Shown here: positions 36,475 to 47,332 of the stretch, piece after piece
Numbering within the stretch: position 1 is the first letter of the stretch
How the letters are laid out: each line of letters starts with the position of its first letter
NCBI RefSeq assembly: GCF_001611275.1
Contig: NZ_CP015080.1
Coordinates: forward strand, 806,001-870,000
Origin: Desulfuromonas sp. DDH964
GTDB taxonomy: Bacteria; Desulfobacterota; Desulfuromonadia; Desulfuromonadales; DDH964
Length of the DNA: 64,000 bases
Direction: 5' to 3'
Made by a program: the position numbers and the translations under genes
The notes under the pieces: model-generated
What the model was told of the DNA's origin: nothing
The model's input: only the letters and a program-made list of their open reading frames with translations
Databases searched by the model: none

Positions 36475-38010
36475 TCAGGTGACGTGGCGGGGGAGTTCGA
36501 TCCAAAAGGTTGCGCCGCCCCCCGGAGTCTCATCGACCCAGCAGCGGCCATTATAAAGCCGGGCGATCTTGCGTACCGTAGCGAGGCCAATCCCGGTGCC
36601 GCGACTGCCGGTCGCGGTCGAGCCCCGATAGAAGGGGTCGAAGATGCGCTGGCGCTCCGCCTCGGGAACCCCGGGACCATGGTCGCGCACGAAGATGCGG
36701 ACCCGTTCCCCGGCGCTGCGGCTGCCGATTTCGATGCCGGCATCCACTGCTCCCGCGTAGCGGATGGCATTCTCCAGCAGGATCGTGAAGAGTTCCCCGA
36801 CCAGGGTCGCCGGGAGTTGCAGCTCGGGCAGCTCCTCGACGCTGACCTGCAGGCCGAGGCGGTTGATCTCCAGGCTCTGTTCGTTGAGAACCTCCTGCAG
36901 GATCGGCCCCAGCGGCAGGGGGGCCGATGGTGGCGTGACCCGCCCGACCCGGGAGAGGGTCAGCAGGTCCTCCATCAGGGCGAGCATCCTCTGCCCCTGG
37001 GTCTCGATTTCAGTCAGCAGCTCGATCCCCTGGGCGTCGAGGCGGTCGCGATACTCCTCGCGCAGAAACTCGGCGAAGCCGATGATCGGCGTCAAGGGAC
37101 TGCGCAGATCATGGGAGACGGTGTAGACGAAGGCATCGAGCTCCTGGTTGGCTTCGATCAGTTTCTCCTCGGCCAGTTTACGGGCGGTGATGTCGCGGTA
37201 GACGGCGAGCTTCCCGATGGCTCCGTCCACGGTGCGCAGGGGTGAATGGATGATTTCGTAGCTGCGCAGGTTGATTTCGACGTCGCGCTCCTCACGCACG
37301 GTTTCCCCCATACGGACCCGCTCGAAGGGGCACCAGGAACAGGGCGAGCTGCGCTGGTGCAGGGCCTGATAGCAGATCGCCCCCTGCACTTCGCCGAATA
37401 CCTTCTGCAGCGCCCGGTTGGTAAAGCTGATCCGGAACTCGGGGCCGACCAGGTAAGCGAGGTCTTCCATGGAGTCGAGGAGCATGCCGAGGCGGGAACG
37501 TTCTTCCTCAAGCTGGGCCGTGCGCTGGCGGACCGCCCTTCCCAGGCGCCGGCTATGGCTGCGCAGCCGTGTTTCAAGCCGCCGCTGGCGGCTGACGTCG
37601 ATGAATGATTCGATGCCGCCGATGATGGCGCCCTGCTCGTCGCGCAAATAGTCGACGTTCTTGGTGAGGAAAACGCGGCCGCCGTCCTTGTGGCGGATCG
37701 AGCAGGAGGTGCCGATGATCGGCTTTTGTTGCAGCGGGTCGAAGAGACCGCACCCCTTGCCGCAGGGGATGCCGGAGAGAAACGAACAGTGCTGCCCGAT
37801 CGCCTCGGCAGCCGAATAGCCGGTGATGCGCTCGGCTTCGGCATTCCAGCAGACGATGCGTTGCCCGGAATCGACGACAAAGAGGCCGCTGGGGATGGTT
37901 TCGAGGACTTTCTCCAGGGAGAGGCTTGCAACAAGCGGATCGAGTCGGGTCACAACGGCTCCAGAGGAGAGTGCGGCCGGTGCGGCCAGTGATGAAGGCG
38001 CCGAATTCAT
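36475..38010 (-). CDS. Sensor histidine kinase with two PAS domains
   Basis: A 511-residue soluble kinase. PAS-1 (about 33-140) contains clustered Cys (SGIPCGKGCGLF and TSCSIRH); PAS-2 (about 175-275) contains CSWCPFERVRMG. Such CxxC-bearing PAS domains are frequent in Desulfuromonadales and may hold heme or metal. The HisKA phosphoacceptor is His300 in VSHDLRSPLTP, and the ATPase has N, G1 and G2 boxes (ENAIRYAG, DHGPGVPEAE, GTGIGLATV). No transmembrane segment is seen. The start at 38010 avoids overlap with comF, but its ribosome site is poor. No response regulator is adjacent. Confidence 0.88.
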   Translation of the reverse strand: MNSAPSSLAAPAALSSGAVVTRLDPLVASLSLEKVLETIPSGLFVVDSGQRIVCWNAEAERITGYSAAEAIGQHCSFLSGIPCGKGCGLFDPLQQKPIIGTSCSIRHKDGGRVFLTKNVDYLRDEQGAIIGGIESFIDVSRQRRLETRLRSHSRRLGRAVRQRTAQLEEERSRLGMLLDSMEDLAYLVGPEFRISFTNRALQKVFGEVQGAICYQALHQRSSPCSWCPFERVRMGETVREERDVEINLRSYEIIHSPLRTVDGAIGKLAVYRDITARKLAEEKLIEANQELDAFVYTVSHDLRSPLTPIIGFAEFLREEYRDRLDAQGIELLTEIETQGQRMLALMEDLLTLSRVGRVTPPSAPLPLGPILQEVLNEQSLEINRLGLQVSVEELPELQLPATLVGELFTILLENAIRYAGAVDAGIEIGSRSAGERVRIFVRDHGPGVPEAERQRIFDPFYRGSTATGSRGTGIGLATVRKIARLYNGRCWVDETPGGGATFWIELPRHVT

Positions 38011-38017
38011 GGAAAAT

Positions 38018-38779
38018 CTAACATATCCCTCCCGGAGGGCAAGGGGCAAGGAGATTTCCGGCGCGGGCGACGATGGCGACCTCGACCCCCAGCGCCCCGC
38101 CGGCGCGCAGGGTCCGCGCGCATTCCCGTGCGGTACTGCCGGTCGTCATGACGTCATCGACCAGGAGGATGTGGCGGGGCCCGGGTGCCTCGGCAAGGGC
38201 AAAGGCGCCTTTCAGGTTGCGGCGGCGCACAACGGCCGGCAATCCCTGCTGCGACGGCGTCGCCCGGGTGCGCCGCAGCAGGCCGGCCGCCACCGGCAGG
38301 CCGAATTGGCGGCCGAGGCAGCGGGCCAAAAGGAGTGACTGGTTGTAGCAGCGCTGGCGCAGGCGGGAGGGGTGGAGCGGGACCGGAACGAGCAGCTGCG
38401 CCGGGCCGGGATCGAGACGGGCAGCGAGGAGGGCGCCAAGGGGGTGGTCGAGGCCGATCGCGTCGGAGTACTTGAAGCGCTGTACGGCCCGGCGCAGCAA
38501 TCCGTCGTAAAGTCCCGCGGCCTGCACCCGGGAAAAGGGCGGGTCTTGCTCGCCGAGGCACTCGGCGCAGAGATGGTTCTGACCGCCTGCGGTGACAAAC
38601 GGAAGAGCACAGCGACTGCAGCAGGGGGTGGAAAGGGGCGGGATCTCTGCGCGGCAGGCCGGGCAGAAGACGGTGGCCGGGCCGGGGGGGAGCAGGTCGA
38701 AACAGAGGGGACAGGCCGGCGGGAGCAGGAGGTCGAGGAGTTCGTTGGCGGCCTGCGTCAGCCAGGCGGCAAGGCGCAT
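38018..38779 (-). CDS. comF: ComF-family phosphoribosyltransferase-like protein
   Basis: A 253-residue protein. The N-terminal double zinc finger (CPLCFDLLP, FCPACRAE, CCSRCALPF, LCAECLG) precedes the type I PRTase domain with VPVPLHPSRLRQRCYNQS and the PRPP loop HILLVDDVMTTGSTARE. In naturally competent bacteria ComF takes part in DNA uptake; in this phylum its role is untested. It follows gpmI on the same strand at about 55 bp and may end the long operon. Confidence 0.92.
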   Translation of the reverse strand: MRLAAWLTQAANELLDLLLPPACPLCFDLLPPGPATVFCPACRAEIPPLSTPCCSRCALPFVTAGGQNHLCAECLGEQDPPFSRVQAAGLYDGLLRRAVQRFKYSDAIGLDHPLGALLAARLDPGPAQLLVPVPLHPSRLRQRCYNQSLLLARCLGRQFGLPVAAGLLRRTRATPSQQGLPAVVRRRNLKGAFALAEAPGPRHILLVDDVMTTGSTARECARTLRAGGALGVEVAIVARAGNLLAPCPPGGIC

Positions 38780-38835
38780 TTCTTCCCCCCCCAGGGCGAT
38801 CTGGTTGTTGCCGCCCGGTGGGCGGCGATTGCGGA

Positions 38836-40392
38836 TCAGGGCTCCAGCAGGCTCTTGCCGGTCATCTCCCGTGGCTGCTCCAGGCCGAGCAGGTGGAGGA
38901 GAGTCGGTGCGATATCGGCGAGGATGCCGCCGCTGCGCAGGGTGGCGTCGCGGCGATCGGGATCAACCAGCAGAAGCGGCACCGGGTTGGCGGTGTGGGC
39001 GGTATGCGGCCGCCCCTCGGCATCGACCATCTGCTCACAGTTGCCATGGTCGGCGGTGATCAGCAGGCGCCCGCCGGCTGCGAGCACCGCGTCGACGACC
39101 CGGCCGACGCAGCCGTCGACGCACTCCATGGCACGAATGGCGGCGCTGAGCTGGCCGGTGTGGCCGACCATGTCCGGGTTGGCGAAGTTGAGGACGATCA
39201 GGGCGAACTCGCCGGTTGCGATGCGGGCGACGACCTCGTCCGTGACCGTCGCCGCGCTCATCTCCGGTTTCTGGTCGTAGGTGGCGACTTCCTTGGGCGA
39301 CGGGATCAGGACCCGCTCCTCCCCCGGGAAGGGAACCTCGCTGCCGCCATTGAAGAAGAAGGTGACATGGGCGTACTTTTCGGTCTCGGCGATACGCAGC
39401 TGGCCTCCCCCGCTGTCGGCGACCACCTCGCCGAGGAGGTGGGCATAGCTCTGGGAGGGGAAGGCGACCGGCAGCTCAAAGGTCTCGTCGTACTCGGTCA
39501 GGCAGACGTAACTCGCCAGGCGCGGGACCCGGGGGCGGACAAAGCCGTTGAAGGCCGGCTCGGTGAAGGTGCGGGTCAGTTCCCGGGCGCGGTCGGAGCG
39601 GAAGTTGAAAAAAATGATGGCGTCGCCGTCGGCCACGGTTGCGGGCGCTGCCCCCTTGTCCGCGATGATGCGTGGTTTGACAAACTCGTCGGTTTCGCCG
39701 GCGGCGTAGGCGGCGGCGATCGCCGCGCCACTTGATGCCGCCAGCTCCCCCTCGCCGAGAACCAGCCCCCGCCAGGCCCGCTCGACGCGCTCCCAGCGAT
39801 TGTCGCGGTCCATGGCATAGTAGCGGCCGGTAATGCTCGCCACCCGGCCGCATTTCAGATCGGCAAGTTTCGTTTCCAGCTGTTTCAGGTAGTCGGTAGC
39901 ACTTTGCGGCGGGGTGTCACGCCCGTCGAGAAAGGCGTGAATGCAGATGTCGGCAATCCCCTGACGCCGGGCGAGGTCGACCAGGGCATAGAGGTGCTCG
40001 TTGTGGGAATGGACGCCGCCGTCGGAGAGGAGCCCCATCAGGTGCAGCTTGCCACCGCTGTGCTTGAGCCGCGCCAGGGCGGCGCAGAAGACCGGGTTGG
40101 CGAAGAATTCGCCGTTCGCGATGCTCTTGCTGATGCGGGTCAGTTCCTGGTAGACGATCCGTCCGGCGCCGAGGTTGAGATGGCCGACCTCCGAGTTCCC
40201 CATCTGGCCGGCGGGGAGACCGACATCTTCACCGGAGGCGCCGATGCGGGTGTGGGGATAGTCCCGGAACAGCCCGTCGAGGCGCGGTGTGCTGGCCTGG
40301 CAGACGGCGTTGGCGGTGCAGTCGGGGTTGATTCCCCAGCCGTCAAGGATGATGAGGGCGACCGGGCCGTTCAATCCTGGTCCTCGTTCCAT
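38836..40392 (-). CDS. gpmI: 2,3-bisphosphoglycerate-independent phosphoglycerate mutase
   Basis: A 518-residue Mn-dependent mutase interconverting 3- and 2-phosphoglycerate. Alkaline-phosphatase-like metal sites: LIILDGWG near the N terminus, phosphoserine region [17 protein letters not shown], and [11 protein letters not shown] plus [11 protein letters not shown] at the C-terminal side. The ATG at 40392 has GAGGG 6 nt upstream and overlaps the lapAB gene by 22 bp, so it is coupled. The frame extends 50 codons further, antisense-like in content and unsupported. Confidence 0.97.
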   Translation of the reverse strand: MERGPGLNGPVALIILDGWGINPDCTANAVCQASTPRLDGLFRDYPHTRIGASGEDVGLPAGQMGNSEVGHLNLGAGRIVYQELTRISKSIANGEFFANPVFCAALARLKHSGGKLHLMGLLSDGGVHSHNEHLYALVDLARRQGIADICIHAFLDGRDTPPQSATDYLKQLETKLADLKCGRVASITGRYYAMDRDNRWERVERAWRGLVLGEGELAASSGAAIAAAYAAGETDEFVKPRIIADKGAAPATVADGDAIIFFNFRSDRARELTRTFTEPAFNGFVRPRVPRLASYVCLTEYDETFELPVAFPSQSYAHLLGEVVADSGGGQLRIAETEKYAHVTFFFNGGSEVPFPGEERVLIPSPKEVATYDQKPEMSAATVTDEVVARIATGEFALIVLNFANPDMVGHTGQLSAAIRAMECVDGCVGRVVDAVLAAGGRLLITADHGNCEQMVDAEGRPHTAHTANPVPLLLVDPDRRDATLRSGGILADIAPTLLHLLGLEQPREMTGKSLLEP

Positions 40393-41753
40393 TCTTCCCT
40401 CTCGCCATGGTGGATGGCCCGCATTTCGACGGGCGGGATATCCTGGATCTGCTTGCGCCCGGCGAGGCTGAAACTCCCCCAGGTGGCGCAGGCGGGACAG
40501 CGGCTGCGCCACTCGTCGACGGTCTCTTCGCAGACATCGCAAATATAGCCGAGGCGGAGGTGGGAGTCGATACCGAGGGCCTTTTTGTATTCGGCGATGG
40601 CGTCATCCATCCGCTTGCGGCGGCGGTGCGCCTCGGCCAGCAGCAGGTGAAGCTGACGCGATTCGACGCCGGTGCTTTCCACCGCGTAGAGTTGTTCGAG
40701 CGCCTCGTCGACCATCTCCAGGCGCAGGCAGAGTTTGCCGTAAAAGAGGCGCAGCACGAGGTCGTCGTTGCGGTCATTGAGAAAGTTCCGGTAGAGGCCG
40801 AGCAGCGTTGCCGGGTCTTCGTTGGCGAGGTAGATCTCCTCCAGACGCGAAAGGAAAATGCTCTTGCCGAGTTGTCGGTACCCTTCCTGCCAGACCTCGA
40901 CGGCCGCATCATTCCGCTTTTGCAGGCGGTAGACGTCCCCGAGGGTAACCCGGGCCGGGACGAAGGCCGGGTCCTGCTTGATGATCTCCTTGAGTTCGCC
41001 CTTGGCCTGGTCGGCCTCCGCGGTTTCCAGCCCCTGCTGGGCCACCTCGTAGCGCAGGTATAGCGCCTTCTGTTTCTCCTCGGCGAGGCGGTTGGCCCCC
41101 GGTCCCGCCTTGAGGATCCGTTTCTGCAGGGCCAGGGCCTCGGTCCAGCGGCCGTGGCGAATATGCAGGTCACGCAGGCAGCGCAGCGCCTTGCGGTTGT
41201 CCCCTTCGATCTGCAGCAGGTCCTGGTAGACCTGGGTGGCCTGGTCGTCCTGGCCGGTCTCTTCGTAGGTGGTGGCGAGCTTGAAGAGGACCTCGAGGCT
41301 GCGTGGTTCGATGCTGCGCGCCTTGAGGAGCTGGTTGAGGGCCTCCTGGGGGTGTCCCTCCTGGAGGTGGACGTTGGCCATGGCGATATAGGTGTCAACC
41401 CGGGCCGGATCGCGCTCCAGCGCCTTTTGCAGCAGACCGTGGGCGCGCTTGATGTCGCCGGAGAGGAGCCGGCCGACCCCCTCCCGGTAGATCGCCCCCA
41501 CCTCCTTGGCCTTTTTCTCCAGACGGTCGCGCCGCCAATGCTTGAGCATGTGGCTGACGGTGCCATAGAGGTGGGCGGCGTAACCGACGATCAGCCCGAT
41601 CAGGATCGCACCGACGATGATGATCGCAACCGAGTAGGTGACGCTGTGCTCGGGCCAGAAATAGATCGTCAAGTCCTGGGGGTTGAGGCCGGAAAAATAA
41701 AGGAAGAAGACCAGAAACAGGATGATCAGCAGCAGGAATGACATGATGGTCAT
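40371..41753 (-). CDS. lapB: LapA-LapB fusion: membrane-anchored tetratricopeptide protein of LPS assembly
   Basis: A 460-residue protein. Residues 1-75 form a LapA-like (DUF1049) unit with two transmembrane helices ([18 protein letters not shown] and [19 protein letters not shown]), followed by several tetratricopeptide repeats (about 95-390) and a C-terminal rubredoxin-like metal site ([17 protein letters not shown]). In E. coli LapA and LapB are separate and adjust LpxC turnover; here they are joined. Start ATG 41753 follows AGGAGAAGCTC. It lies between the DksA-like gene and gpmI. Confidence 0.9.
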   Translation of the reverse strand: MTIMSFLLLIILFLVFFLYFSGLNPQDLTIYFWPEHSVTYSVAIIIVGAILIGLIVGYAAHLYGTVSHMLKHWRRDRLEKKAKEVGAIYREGVGRLLSGDIKRAHGLLQKALERDPARVDTYIAMANVHLQEGHPQEALNQLLKARSIEPRSLEVLFKLATTYEETGQDDQATQVYQDLLQIEGDNRKALRCLRDLHIRHGRWTEALALQKRILKAGPGANRLAEEKQKALYLRYEVAQQGLETAEADQAKGELKEIIKQDPAFVPARVTLGDVYRLQKRNDAAVEVWQEGYRQLGKSIFLSRLEEIYLANEDPATLLGLYRNFLNDRNDDLVLRLFYGKLCLRLEMVDEALEQLYAVESTGVESRQLHLLLAEAHRRRKRMDDAIAEYKKALGIDSHLRLGYICDVCEETVDEWRSRCPACATWGSFSLAGRKQIQDIPPVEMRAIHHGEREEWNEDQD

Positions 41754-41789
41754 GAGCTTCTCCTGGGGACGGCGCCCGAGATAAAAACC

Positions 41790-42143
41790 TTATTCACCGA
41801 ACTTTTCGATGTCGGTTTTGCATTCGATACAATAGCGGGAAAAGGGCCGGACGTCGAGGCGGCGCGGTGCGATCTCCTCTTCGCAGCGCAGACAGATGCC
41901 GTAATCGCCGCTTTCAATGCGCTCCAGCGCCGCATCGATGTCGCGCACGGTTTGCTGCTGGGTCTCGCTGAGATTGAGGAGCACGTCGCGGCTGTAGGTA
42001 TTGGCGGACATGTCCCCGAGGTCGGGAACGCCGTCCTGGCCGAGTTCACGGCTGGCGGCATGGGCATCCCGGACTTCCTGCAACAATTCCTTGCGCAACT
42101 GCAGCAACCGCCGGCGCGCCCCCTCGAGTTCCTCTTCGGTCAT
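41790..42143 (-). CDS. DksA/TraR-family zinc-finger protein
   Basis: A 117-residue protein. An N-terminal coiled-coil (LEGARRRLLQLRKELLQEV) carries a DLGDMSANTY segment at the hairpin tip, and the C-terminal zinc finger is YGICLRCEEEIAPRRLDVRPFSRYCIECK. This architecture inserts into the RNA polymerase secondary channel and modulates stringent-response promoters. It is shorter than E. coli DksA (151), like the second DksA copies found in this operon in related genomes. Ribosome site AGGAGAGG. Confidence 0.9.
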   Translation of the reverse strand: MTEEELEGARRRLLQLRKELLQEVRDAHAASRELGQDGVPDLGDMSANTYSRDVLLNLSETQQQTVRDIDAALERIESGDYGICLRCEEEIAPRRLDVRPFSRYCIECKTDIEKFGE

Positions 42144-42165
42144 GACCTCTCCTTGCCGCGCATGG

Positions 42166-42639
42166 TCAGCGGTTGTGGTAGGGTTCGTTGCGCAGAATCG
42201 TCAGCCCGCGGTAGAGCTGCTCGCAAAGGAGCAGACGGGCCATCTGGTGGGTCAGGGTCAGGGCGGAGAGGGAGAGGAGCAGGTCAGCCCGCGCCTTCAC
42301 TGCATCACTCAGCCCGTAGGCGCCGCCGATCACCAGCGCCACCTCACCGGTCCCGTCCAGCATCTGTTTGCCGAGCAGGTCGGCCAGCATCTCCGAGCTG
42401 AACTGGCGCCCCCCTTCGTCGAGGACGATGGTGAAGGCCTTCGCCGGCAGTCGCGCCAGCAATCGCTCCCCTTCGTGTTCGCGGATCAGCCGCTGGTCGT
42501 GCTTGCGGCCCCCCTTCTCTTCTTTGAGTTCCACCTCGGTAAAGCCAAGGTAGCGCCCGATCCGACCGGCGTACTCGGCGACCCCGGCCTGCAGCCAGGG
42601 CTCGGAGAGCCTGCCGATGCAGTAGAGCGTCAGGCGCAT
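42166..42639 (-). CDS. rlmH: 23S rRNA pseudouridine-1915 N3-methyltransferase
   Basis: A 157-residue SPOUT methyltransferase that modifies pseudouridine 1915 in helix 69 of 23S rRNA. The SAM-binding trefoil is in LVIGGAYGLSDAV and LSLSALTLTHQMARLLLCEQLYR, the family hallmark; it ends NEPYHNR. The ATG at 42639 shares its A with the rsfS stop (TGATG), so translation is coupled. Length is standard (155-160). Confidence 0.96.
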   Translation of the reverse strand: MRLTLYCIGRLSEPWLQAGVAEYAGRIGRYLGFTEVELKEEKGGRKHDQRLIREHEGERLLARLPAKAFTIVLDEGGRQFSSEMLADLLGKQMLDGTGEVALVIGGAYGLSDAVKARADLLLSLSALTLTHQMARLLLCEQLYRGLTILRNEPYHNR

Positions 42640-43010
42640 CAGCGCGGCGCCGCGGCGCCTTCCGGTTCCGGAACCGGCACCGTCGGCGCCTCGCTCCAAA
42701 GACCGTCGAGGTCATAAAACTCCCGGACCGGCTCCTGAAAGATATGGACCATGACGTCGCCGTAATCGAGCAGCACCCAGCGCCCCTCGTTCATCCCTTC
42801 CACCGCCAGCGGCGCCGTGGCATGGTCGTTTTTGAGGCCGAGGCGCACCCCCTCGGCGATCGCCTGCACCTGCCGGTCCGAGCGTCCGGAGGCGAGCAGC
42901 AGGTAATCGGTCAGGGAGGAGAGCTCTTTGACCTCGAGAATGCGAAGATTGAAGGCCTTCTTGTCGAGGGCGAAATCGGCGGCCAGCAGGGCGCGGTCTT
43001 TGGACAGCAA
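42639..43010 (-). CDS. rsfS: Ribosomal silencing factor RsfS
   Basis: A 123-residue protein that binds L14 and blocks subunit joining during starvation. Conserved LLASGRSDRQVQAIAEGV and EGMNEGRWVLLDYGDVMVHIF are present. Translation appears to start at TTG (43010): GAAAGG lies about 10 nt upstream and there is no ATG. It starts 5 bp after nadD and abuts rlmH, forming the widespread nadD-rsfS-rlmH unit. Confidence 0.95.
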   Translation of the reverse strand: MLSKDRALLAADFALDKKAFNLRILEVKELSSLTDYLLLASGRSDRQVQAIAEGVRLGLKNDHATAPLAVEGMNEGRWVLLDYGDVMVHIFQEPVREFYDLDGLWSEAPTVPVPEPEGAAAPR

Positions 43011-43015
43011 CGGCG

Positions 43016-43669
43016 TTACCTTTCCAGGGGGCGATAGAACCCCCGGTGTCGGATATGCTCCGCCACGGCGGGCGGAACGAGATAGCGGATCGAGCGGCCG
43101 GCGGCGACCAGCTGGCGAATCCGCGTCGAGGAAATGTCGAGGTAGGTTTCCGCCAGGAAAATCAGCGAAGTACCGCCTGCATGCCGCCAGGTTTTTGACG
43201 TCGCATCATAGCAGAACTGGTCGCGCATGGCAACGGGGAGCAGCTCCTGCGGTTGTTCGCTGTTCACCCCGGGACGCGGCGCAACGACGATATGGGCCAG
43301 GCTGAAGAGCCGGCGGTAGTCGCGCCAGGTCGGGAGGTCGCGAAAGGAGTCCATGCCGATGAGGAAGAAGAACTCATCGCTTGGCTGCTCGCGCCGGAGG
43401 ATCTCCAGGGTATCGACGGAGAAGCTCTTGCCGAGGCGCCTCCCCTCGAGGTCGGAGGCGAAGAAGTCGGGATGGTCGGCAATCGCCGCCTCGACCATCG
43501 CCAGGCGTTCGGCAAAGGGGACTTCTTCAGCCACCGACTTGTGCGGCGGCGTTGCCGCGGGGAGGAACATTACCCGATCGAGGGCGCAGACTTCGCGCAC
43601 CTCTTCGGCGACGCGCAGGTGCGCGAGGTGAATCGGGTTGAAGGTGCCGCCAAAGATGCCGATGCGCAT
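43016..43669 (-). CDS. nadD: Nicotinate-nucleotide adenylyltransferase
   Basis: A 217-residue enzyme making deamido-NAD from nicotinate mononucleotide and ATP. Signature GGTFNPIHLAHL at 7-18 (the HxGH nucleotidyltransferase motif), FLPAATPPHK for substrate binding and the C-terminal DISSTRIR adenylate-binding motif. It sits between proA and rsfS as in most relatives. Confidence 0.96.
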   Translation of the reverse strand: MRIGIFGGTFNPIHLAHLRVAEEVREVCALDRVMFLPAATPPHKSVAEEVPFAERLAMVEAAIADHPDFFASDLEGRRLGKSFSVDTLEILRREQPSDEFFFLIGMDSFRDLPTWRDYRRLFSLAHIVVAPRPGVNSEQPQELLPVAMRDQFCYDATSKTWRHAGGTSLIFLAETYLDISSTRIRQLVAAGRSIRYLVPPAVAEHIRHRGFYRPLER

Positions 43670-43740
43670 AGGGCCAGCGATGAGCGATGGGCCACGAGCC
43701 AGGAGGGGGAGAGTTCTCGCACCTCGGCGCTCGTGGCGCG

Positions 43741-44997
43741 TTACGATCGAATCTGTCCGTCGCCGAAGACCACGAATTTGCGGGTGGTCAGATCCTCCAG
43801 CCCCATCGGGCCGAAGGAGTGGAGTTTGGTGGTGGAGATGCCGATTTCGGCGCCGAGTCCCAACTGGTTGCCATCGGAGAAGCGCGACGAGGCGTTGACC
43901 ATGACCACGCTCGAATTGACCTCGCGCAGGAAGCGCTGCGAGTTGCGGTAGTCACCGGTGACGATCACCTCGGTATGCAGCGAACCGTAGCGCTGGATAT
44001 GGGCGATCGCCTCGTCGAGATCGTCGACGACCTTGACCGCCAGGATCAGGTCGAGGAATTCCATCCCCCAGTCGCCAGCGCTGGCAGCCGCCACATCCGG
44101 GGCGAACTCCCGGGTGATCGGGCAGCCGCGCAGCTCCACCCCCTTGGCCCGCAGGGTGGCGGCAATGAGTGGCACAAAGGTCTCGGCGATGTCCTTGTGG
44201 ATGAGGAGGGTCTCCATCGCGTTGCAGACGCCCGGGCGCTGTACCTTGGCGTTGACGCAGATCTCCTCGGCCATGGCGTAGTCGGCGCTGGCGTCGATGA
44301 AGGTGTGGCAGACCCCCTTGTAGTGCTTGATCACCGGAATCCGCGAGTGCTCGCTGACGAAGCGGATCAGGCTTTCACCGCCGCGGGGGATGATCAGGTC
44401 GATCTCCTCTTCGAGCTTGAGGAGTTCGAGGACCGCCTCGCGGTCGCTGGTGGCGACCACCTGCAGGGCGGCCGGTGGCAGGCCGAGCCGGGCCAGTTCC
44501 CCCTTCAGCACGCTGCCGATGGCGCTGTTGGAGTGGAGCGCCTCGGAGCCGCCGCGCAGCACCACGGCGTTGCCGCTCTTCAGGCAGAGCCCGGCGGCAT
44601 CGGCGGTGACGTTGGGGCGCGACTCATAGATGATGCCGATCACCCCCAGCGGGATGCGCATGCGGCCGACCTGGATGCCGTTGGGGCGCCGCCACATGCC
44701 GGTCACTTCGCCGACCGGGTCGGGGAGGAGGGCGACTTCGCGCAGGCCGTCCGCCATCGCCCGGATGCGGTCCGCATCGAGGGTGAGGCGGTCGACCATG
44801 GCCGGCGCCATGCCGCGATCACGGGCAGCGCTCAGGTCGAGCTCGTTGGCCGCCAGCAGCTCGGCGCTGCGCGCCTCGAGGGCTGCCGCCATCCGTTCCA
44901 GCAGCTCATTCTTGACCGTCGTCGAAAGGTTGGCCATAACCCGGGCGGCCGCATTCGCCTCCTGCGCCAGGGCGAGCATCGTTTCGCGTAGGTTCAT
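43741..44997 (-). CDS. proA: Gamma-glutamyl phosphate reductase
   Basis: A 418-residue ALDH-fold enzyme reducing gamma-glutamyl phosphate to glutamate semialdehyde in proline synthesis. Characteristic [30 protein letters not shown], catalytic Cys in [16 protein letters not shown] and [16 protein letters not shown] at the end. The ATG at 44997 has AAGGAG 8 nt upstream; an in-frame TTG two codons earlier lies too close. It follows proB after 32 bp. Confidence 0.97.
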   Translation of the reverse strand: MNLRETMLALAQEANAAARVMANLSTTVKNELLERMAAALEARSAELLAANELDLSAARDRGMAPAMVDRLTLDADRIRAMADGLREVALLPDPVGEVTGMWRRPNGIQVGRMRIPLGVIGIIYESRPNVTADAAGLCLKSGNAVVLRGGSEALHSNSAIGSVLKGELARLGLPPAALQVVATSDREAVLELLKLEEEIDLIIPRGGESLIRFVSEHSRIPVIKHYKGVCHTFIDASADYAMAEEICVNAKVQRPGVCNAMETLLIHKDIAETFVPLIAATLRAKGVELRGCPITREFAPDVAAASAGDWGMEFLDLILAVKVVDDLDEAIAHIQRYGSLHTEVIVTGDYRNSQRFLREVNSSVVMVNASSRFSDGNQLGLGAEIGISTTKLHSFGPMGLEDLTTRKFVVFGDGQIRS

Positions 44998-45029
44998 GCG
45001 CAAACTCCTTTGACTTCCGTTGGCTTTGC

Positions 45030-46151
45030 CTATTTTTTCAGGACGAGGTTGTCGCGGTGGATGACTTCGTCGTAGTACTTGTAGCCGAGCACCCCCTCGA
45101 TTTCCGAGGTCTTCTTGCCCATGATGCGCAGCAGTTCGGCGAGGGCATAGTTGATGACGCCGATCGCGAACTCCTCGCCGGCGAGATCGCAGATGCGCAC
45201 CGCGTCACCGCGATCGAATCCCCCCTCAACCCCCTGGATGCCGGAAGGGAGCAGGCTCTTGCCCCGTTCCACCAGGGCGCGCTTGGCGCCGTCGTCGAGG
45301 AGCAGTTTGCCGCGCGGCTTCTTGGTGAAGGCGATCCAGTGCTTCTTCGCCGCCATCCGGTCGCGGGCCGGCAGAAAATAGGTGCCGAGCTCTTCGCCGT
45401 CGAAAAGGCGTTGCAGGACGCCGGGAGTGCGGCCGTTGACAATGGCGGTACCGACGCCGTAGAGGGTGGCGCGCTTGGCCGCCTTGATCTTGGTCGCCAT
45501 GCCGCCGGTGCCGTGGTCGGTGCCGGTGTCGCCGGCGGCGGCTTCGATCTCCTCGCCAATCCGTTCGACCAGCGGGATCAGTTTGGCGTCGGGGTGCAGG
45601 TTGGGGTCCCGATCATAGAGGCCGTTCACGTCGGAAAGGATCACCAGCAGGTTCGCCTCGACAAGGTTGGTCACCATCGCCGAGAGGTTGTCGTTGTCGC
45701 CGAAGCGGATTTCATCGACCACCACGGTGTCGTTCTCATTGATGATCGGCACGACCTTGAAGTCGAGCAGGGTCATCAGGGTATTGCGGGCGTTGAGATA
45801 GCGCCGACGGTTGGCGAGGTCGTCGCGGGTCAGCAGGACCTGGGCGACGGTGTGGCCGGCCTGGCCGAAGGCCCCCTGGTAGGCGTGCATCATCCGGCTC
45901 TGACCGATCGCCGCCGCCGCCTGCTTGAGGGGAATGGTCGCCGGTCGCCCGCTGATGCCGAGGGCACCCTTGCCGGCGGCTACGGCGCCGGAAGAGACCA
46001 GCACCACCTCGTAACCGCGGCGGATCAGCTCGGAGAGGTCGTGGGAGAGGGTGGCGAGCATCCCCTCGTCAAGGCCTTCCGGCCCGGAGATGACGCCGCT
46101 GCCGACCTTGACGACGACCCGGCGAACATGGGAGAGCAGGTTTTTGCGCAT
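45030..46151 (-). CDS. proB: Glutamate 5-kinase
   Basis: A 373-residue kinase, first enzyme of proline synthesis. The amino-acid kinase domain has [38 protein letters not shown] and [13 protein letters not shown]; the C-terminal PUA domain spans about 280-365. Start ATG 46151 gives the standard length; an in-frame TTG 13 codons upstream exists and the ribosome site is weak in both cases. It lies directly downstream of obg. Confidence 0.96.
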   Translation of the reverse strand: MRKNLLSHVRRVVVKVGSGVISGPEGLDEGMLATLSHDLSELIRRGYEVVLVSSGAVAAGKGALGISGRPATIPLKQAAAAIGQSRMMHAYQGAFGQAGHTVAQVLLTRDDLANRRRYLNARNTLMTLLDFKVVPIINENDTVVVDEIRFGDNDNLSAMVTNLVEANLLVILSDVNGLYDRDPNLHPDAKLIPLVERIGEEIEAAAGDTGTDHGTGGMATKIKAAKRATLYGVGTAIVNGRTPGVLQRLFDGEELGTYFLPARDRMAAKKHWIAFTKKPRGKLLLDDGAKRALVERGKSLLPSGIQGVEGGFDRGDAVRICDLAGEEFAIGVINYALAELLRIMGKKTSEIEGVLGYKYYDEVIHRDNLVLKK

Positions 46152-46226
46152 TGCCAGAAGCTTTCGCGGAAGTGGCCGTATTTTAAGCAAAACCGGCCGA
46201 AATCTTAACTCCGGTGGGGGGGCTTG

Positions 46227-47267
46227 TCAAGGCACCCAGGGCTCTGCTGCGGTGGGCGCGGCTTTCCGCCGGTTCTCCAGTTCCGCGCCGACCGCTTCGA
46301 CCAGGGGCGCGGTGCCGTCACCGGTGACGGCGGAGAGGAGAAAGGTCCGGTACCCCCGCTCCTCGAACCAGGGTTTCAGCTCCCCGGCCGCGCTGCGGAC
46401 TTCCGGAATGTCCGCCTTGGTAAAGACGACGAACTGCGGCTTGGCGAGCAGCTCGGCGTTGTGCCGTTCGAGCTCACGGTTGATGGTGGCGAAGTTTTCC
46501 AGCGGATCGCCCTGCTGCATTCCCGAGAGGTCGACCAGGTGGAGAAAGAGGTCGGTGCGCTCGATGTGGCGCAGAAAGCGCGTCCCGAGGCCGTGCCCTT
46601 CGCTCGCCCCGGCGATCAGGCCGGGAATGTCGGCCATGACGAAACTCTTGTAGCCGCCGTAGCGCACCACGCCGAGGTTGGGGACCAGGGTGGTGAAGGG
46701 GTAATCGGCGATCTTCGGCCGTGCCGCGGAGACCGCGGCGATCAGCGTCGACTTGCCGGCGTTGGGAAGCCCGACCAGGCCGACATCGGCGAGGAGCTTG
46801 AGCTCGAGGCGCAGGACCCGTTCGGCGCCGGGGAGGCCGGGCTGGGCGAAGCGCGGGGCGCGGTTGGTGCTGGTGGTGAAACGCGCATTTCCCTGGCCGC
46901 CGCGCCCGCCGGCGAGCAGCTTGAGGCGCTGGCCGGGTTCCGTCAGGTCGGCAAGCAGTTCACCACTTTCGAAGTCATAGACCAGGGTTCCCGGCGGCAC
47001 CCGGATCTCAAGGTCGTCGCCGTTTTTGCCGTGGCGGTTGCTTCCCATGCCGTGGCCGCCGCTCTGCGCCTTGTAGTGGACCTTGTAGCGAAAATCGAGC
47101 AGGGTGCCGAGCCCGGGATCGACGCTGAACCAGACGCTGCCGCCGTCACCGCCGTCACCGCCGTCGGGGCCGCCTAAGGGGACGAACTTCTCGCGGCGGA
47201 AGGAAACGCAGCCGCGGCCGCCGTCGCCGGCCTTGACGTTGATCTTGACTTCATCGACGAAACGCAT
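46227..47267 (-). CDS. obg: GTPase Obg/CgtA
   Basis: A 346-residue ribosome-assembly and stress GTPase. The glycine-rich Obg fold ([29 protein letters not shown]) occupies 1-158, followed by the G domain with GLPNAGKST, the G2 switch, DIPGL and TKAD. No C-terminal OCT extension is present. Start MRFVDEVK at 47267 has AGGA upstream. A strong terminator (47333-47371) lies between rpmA and obg, so obg is probably transcribed partly from its own promoter. Confidence 0.97.
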   Translation of the reverse strand: MRFVDEVKINVKAGDGGRGCVSFRREKFVPLGGPDGGDGGDGGSVWFSVDPGLGTLLDFRYKVHYKAQSGGHGMGSNRHGKNGDDLEIRVPPGTLVYDFESGELLADLTEPGQRLKLLAGGRGGQGNARFTTSTNRAPRFAQPGLPGAERVLRLELKLLADVGLVGLPNAGKSTLIAAVSAARPKIADYPFTTLVPNLGVVRYGGYKSFVMADIPGLIAGASEGHGLGTRFLRHIERTDLFLHLVDLSGMQQGDPLENFATINRELERHNAELLAKPQFVVFTKADIPEVRSAAGELKPWFEERGYRTFLLSAVTGDGTAPLVEAVGAELENRRKAAPTAAEPWVP

Positions 47268-47332
47268 AAGGGTCCTGGGAAAAGATGTCCGGTCAGGAGT
47301 TCGAGCCTGGATCACGGTTGCCGGGGTTCAAC

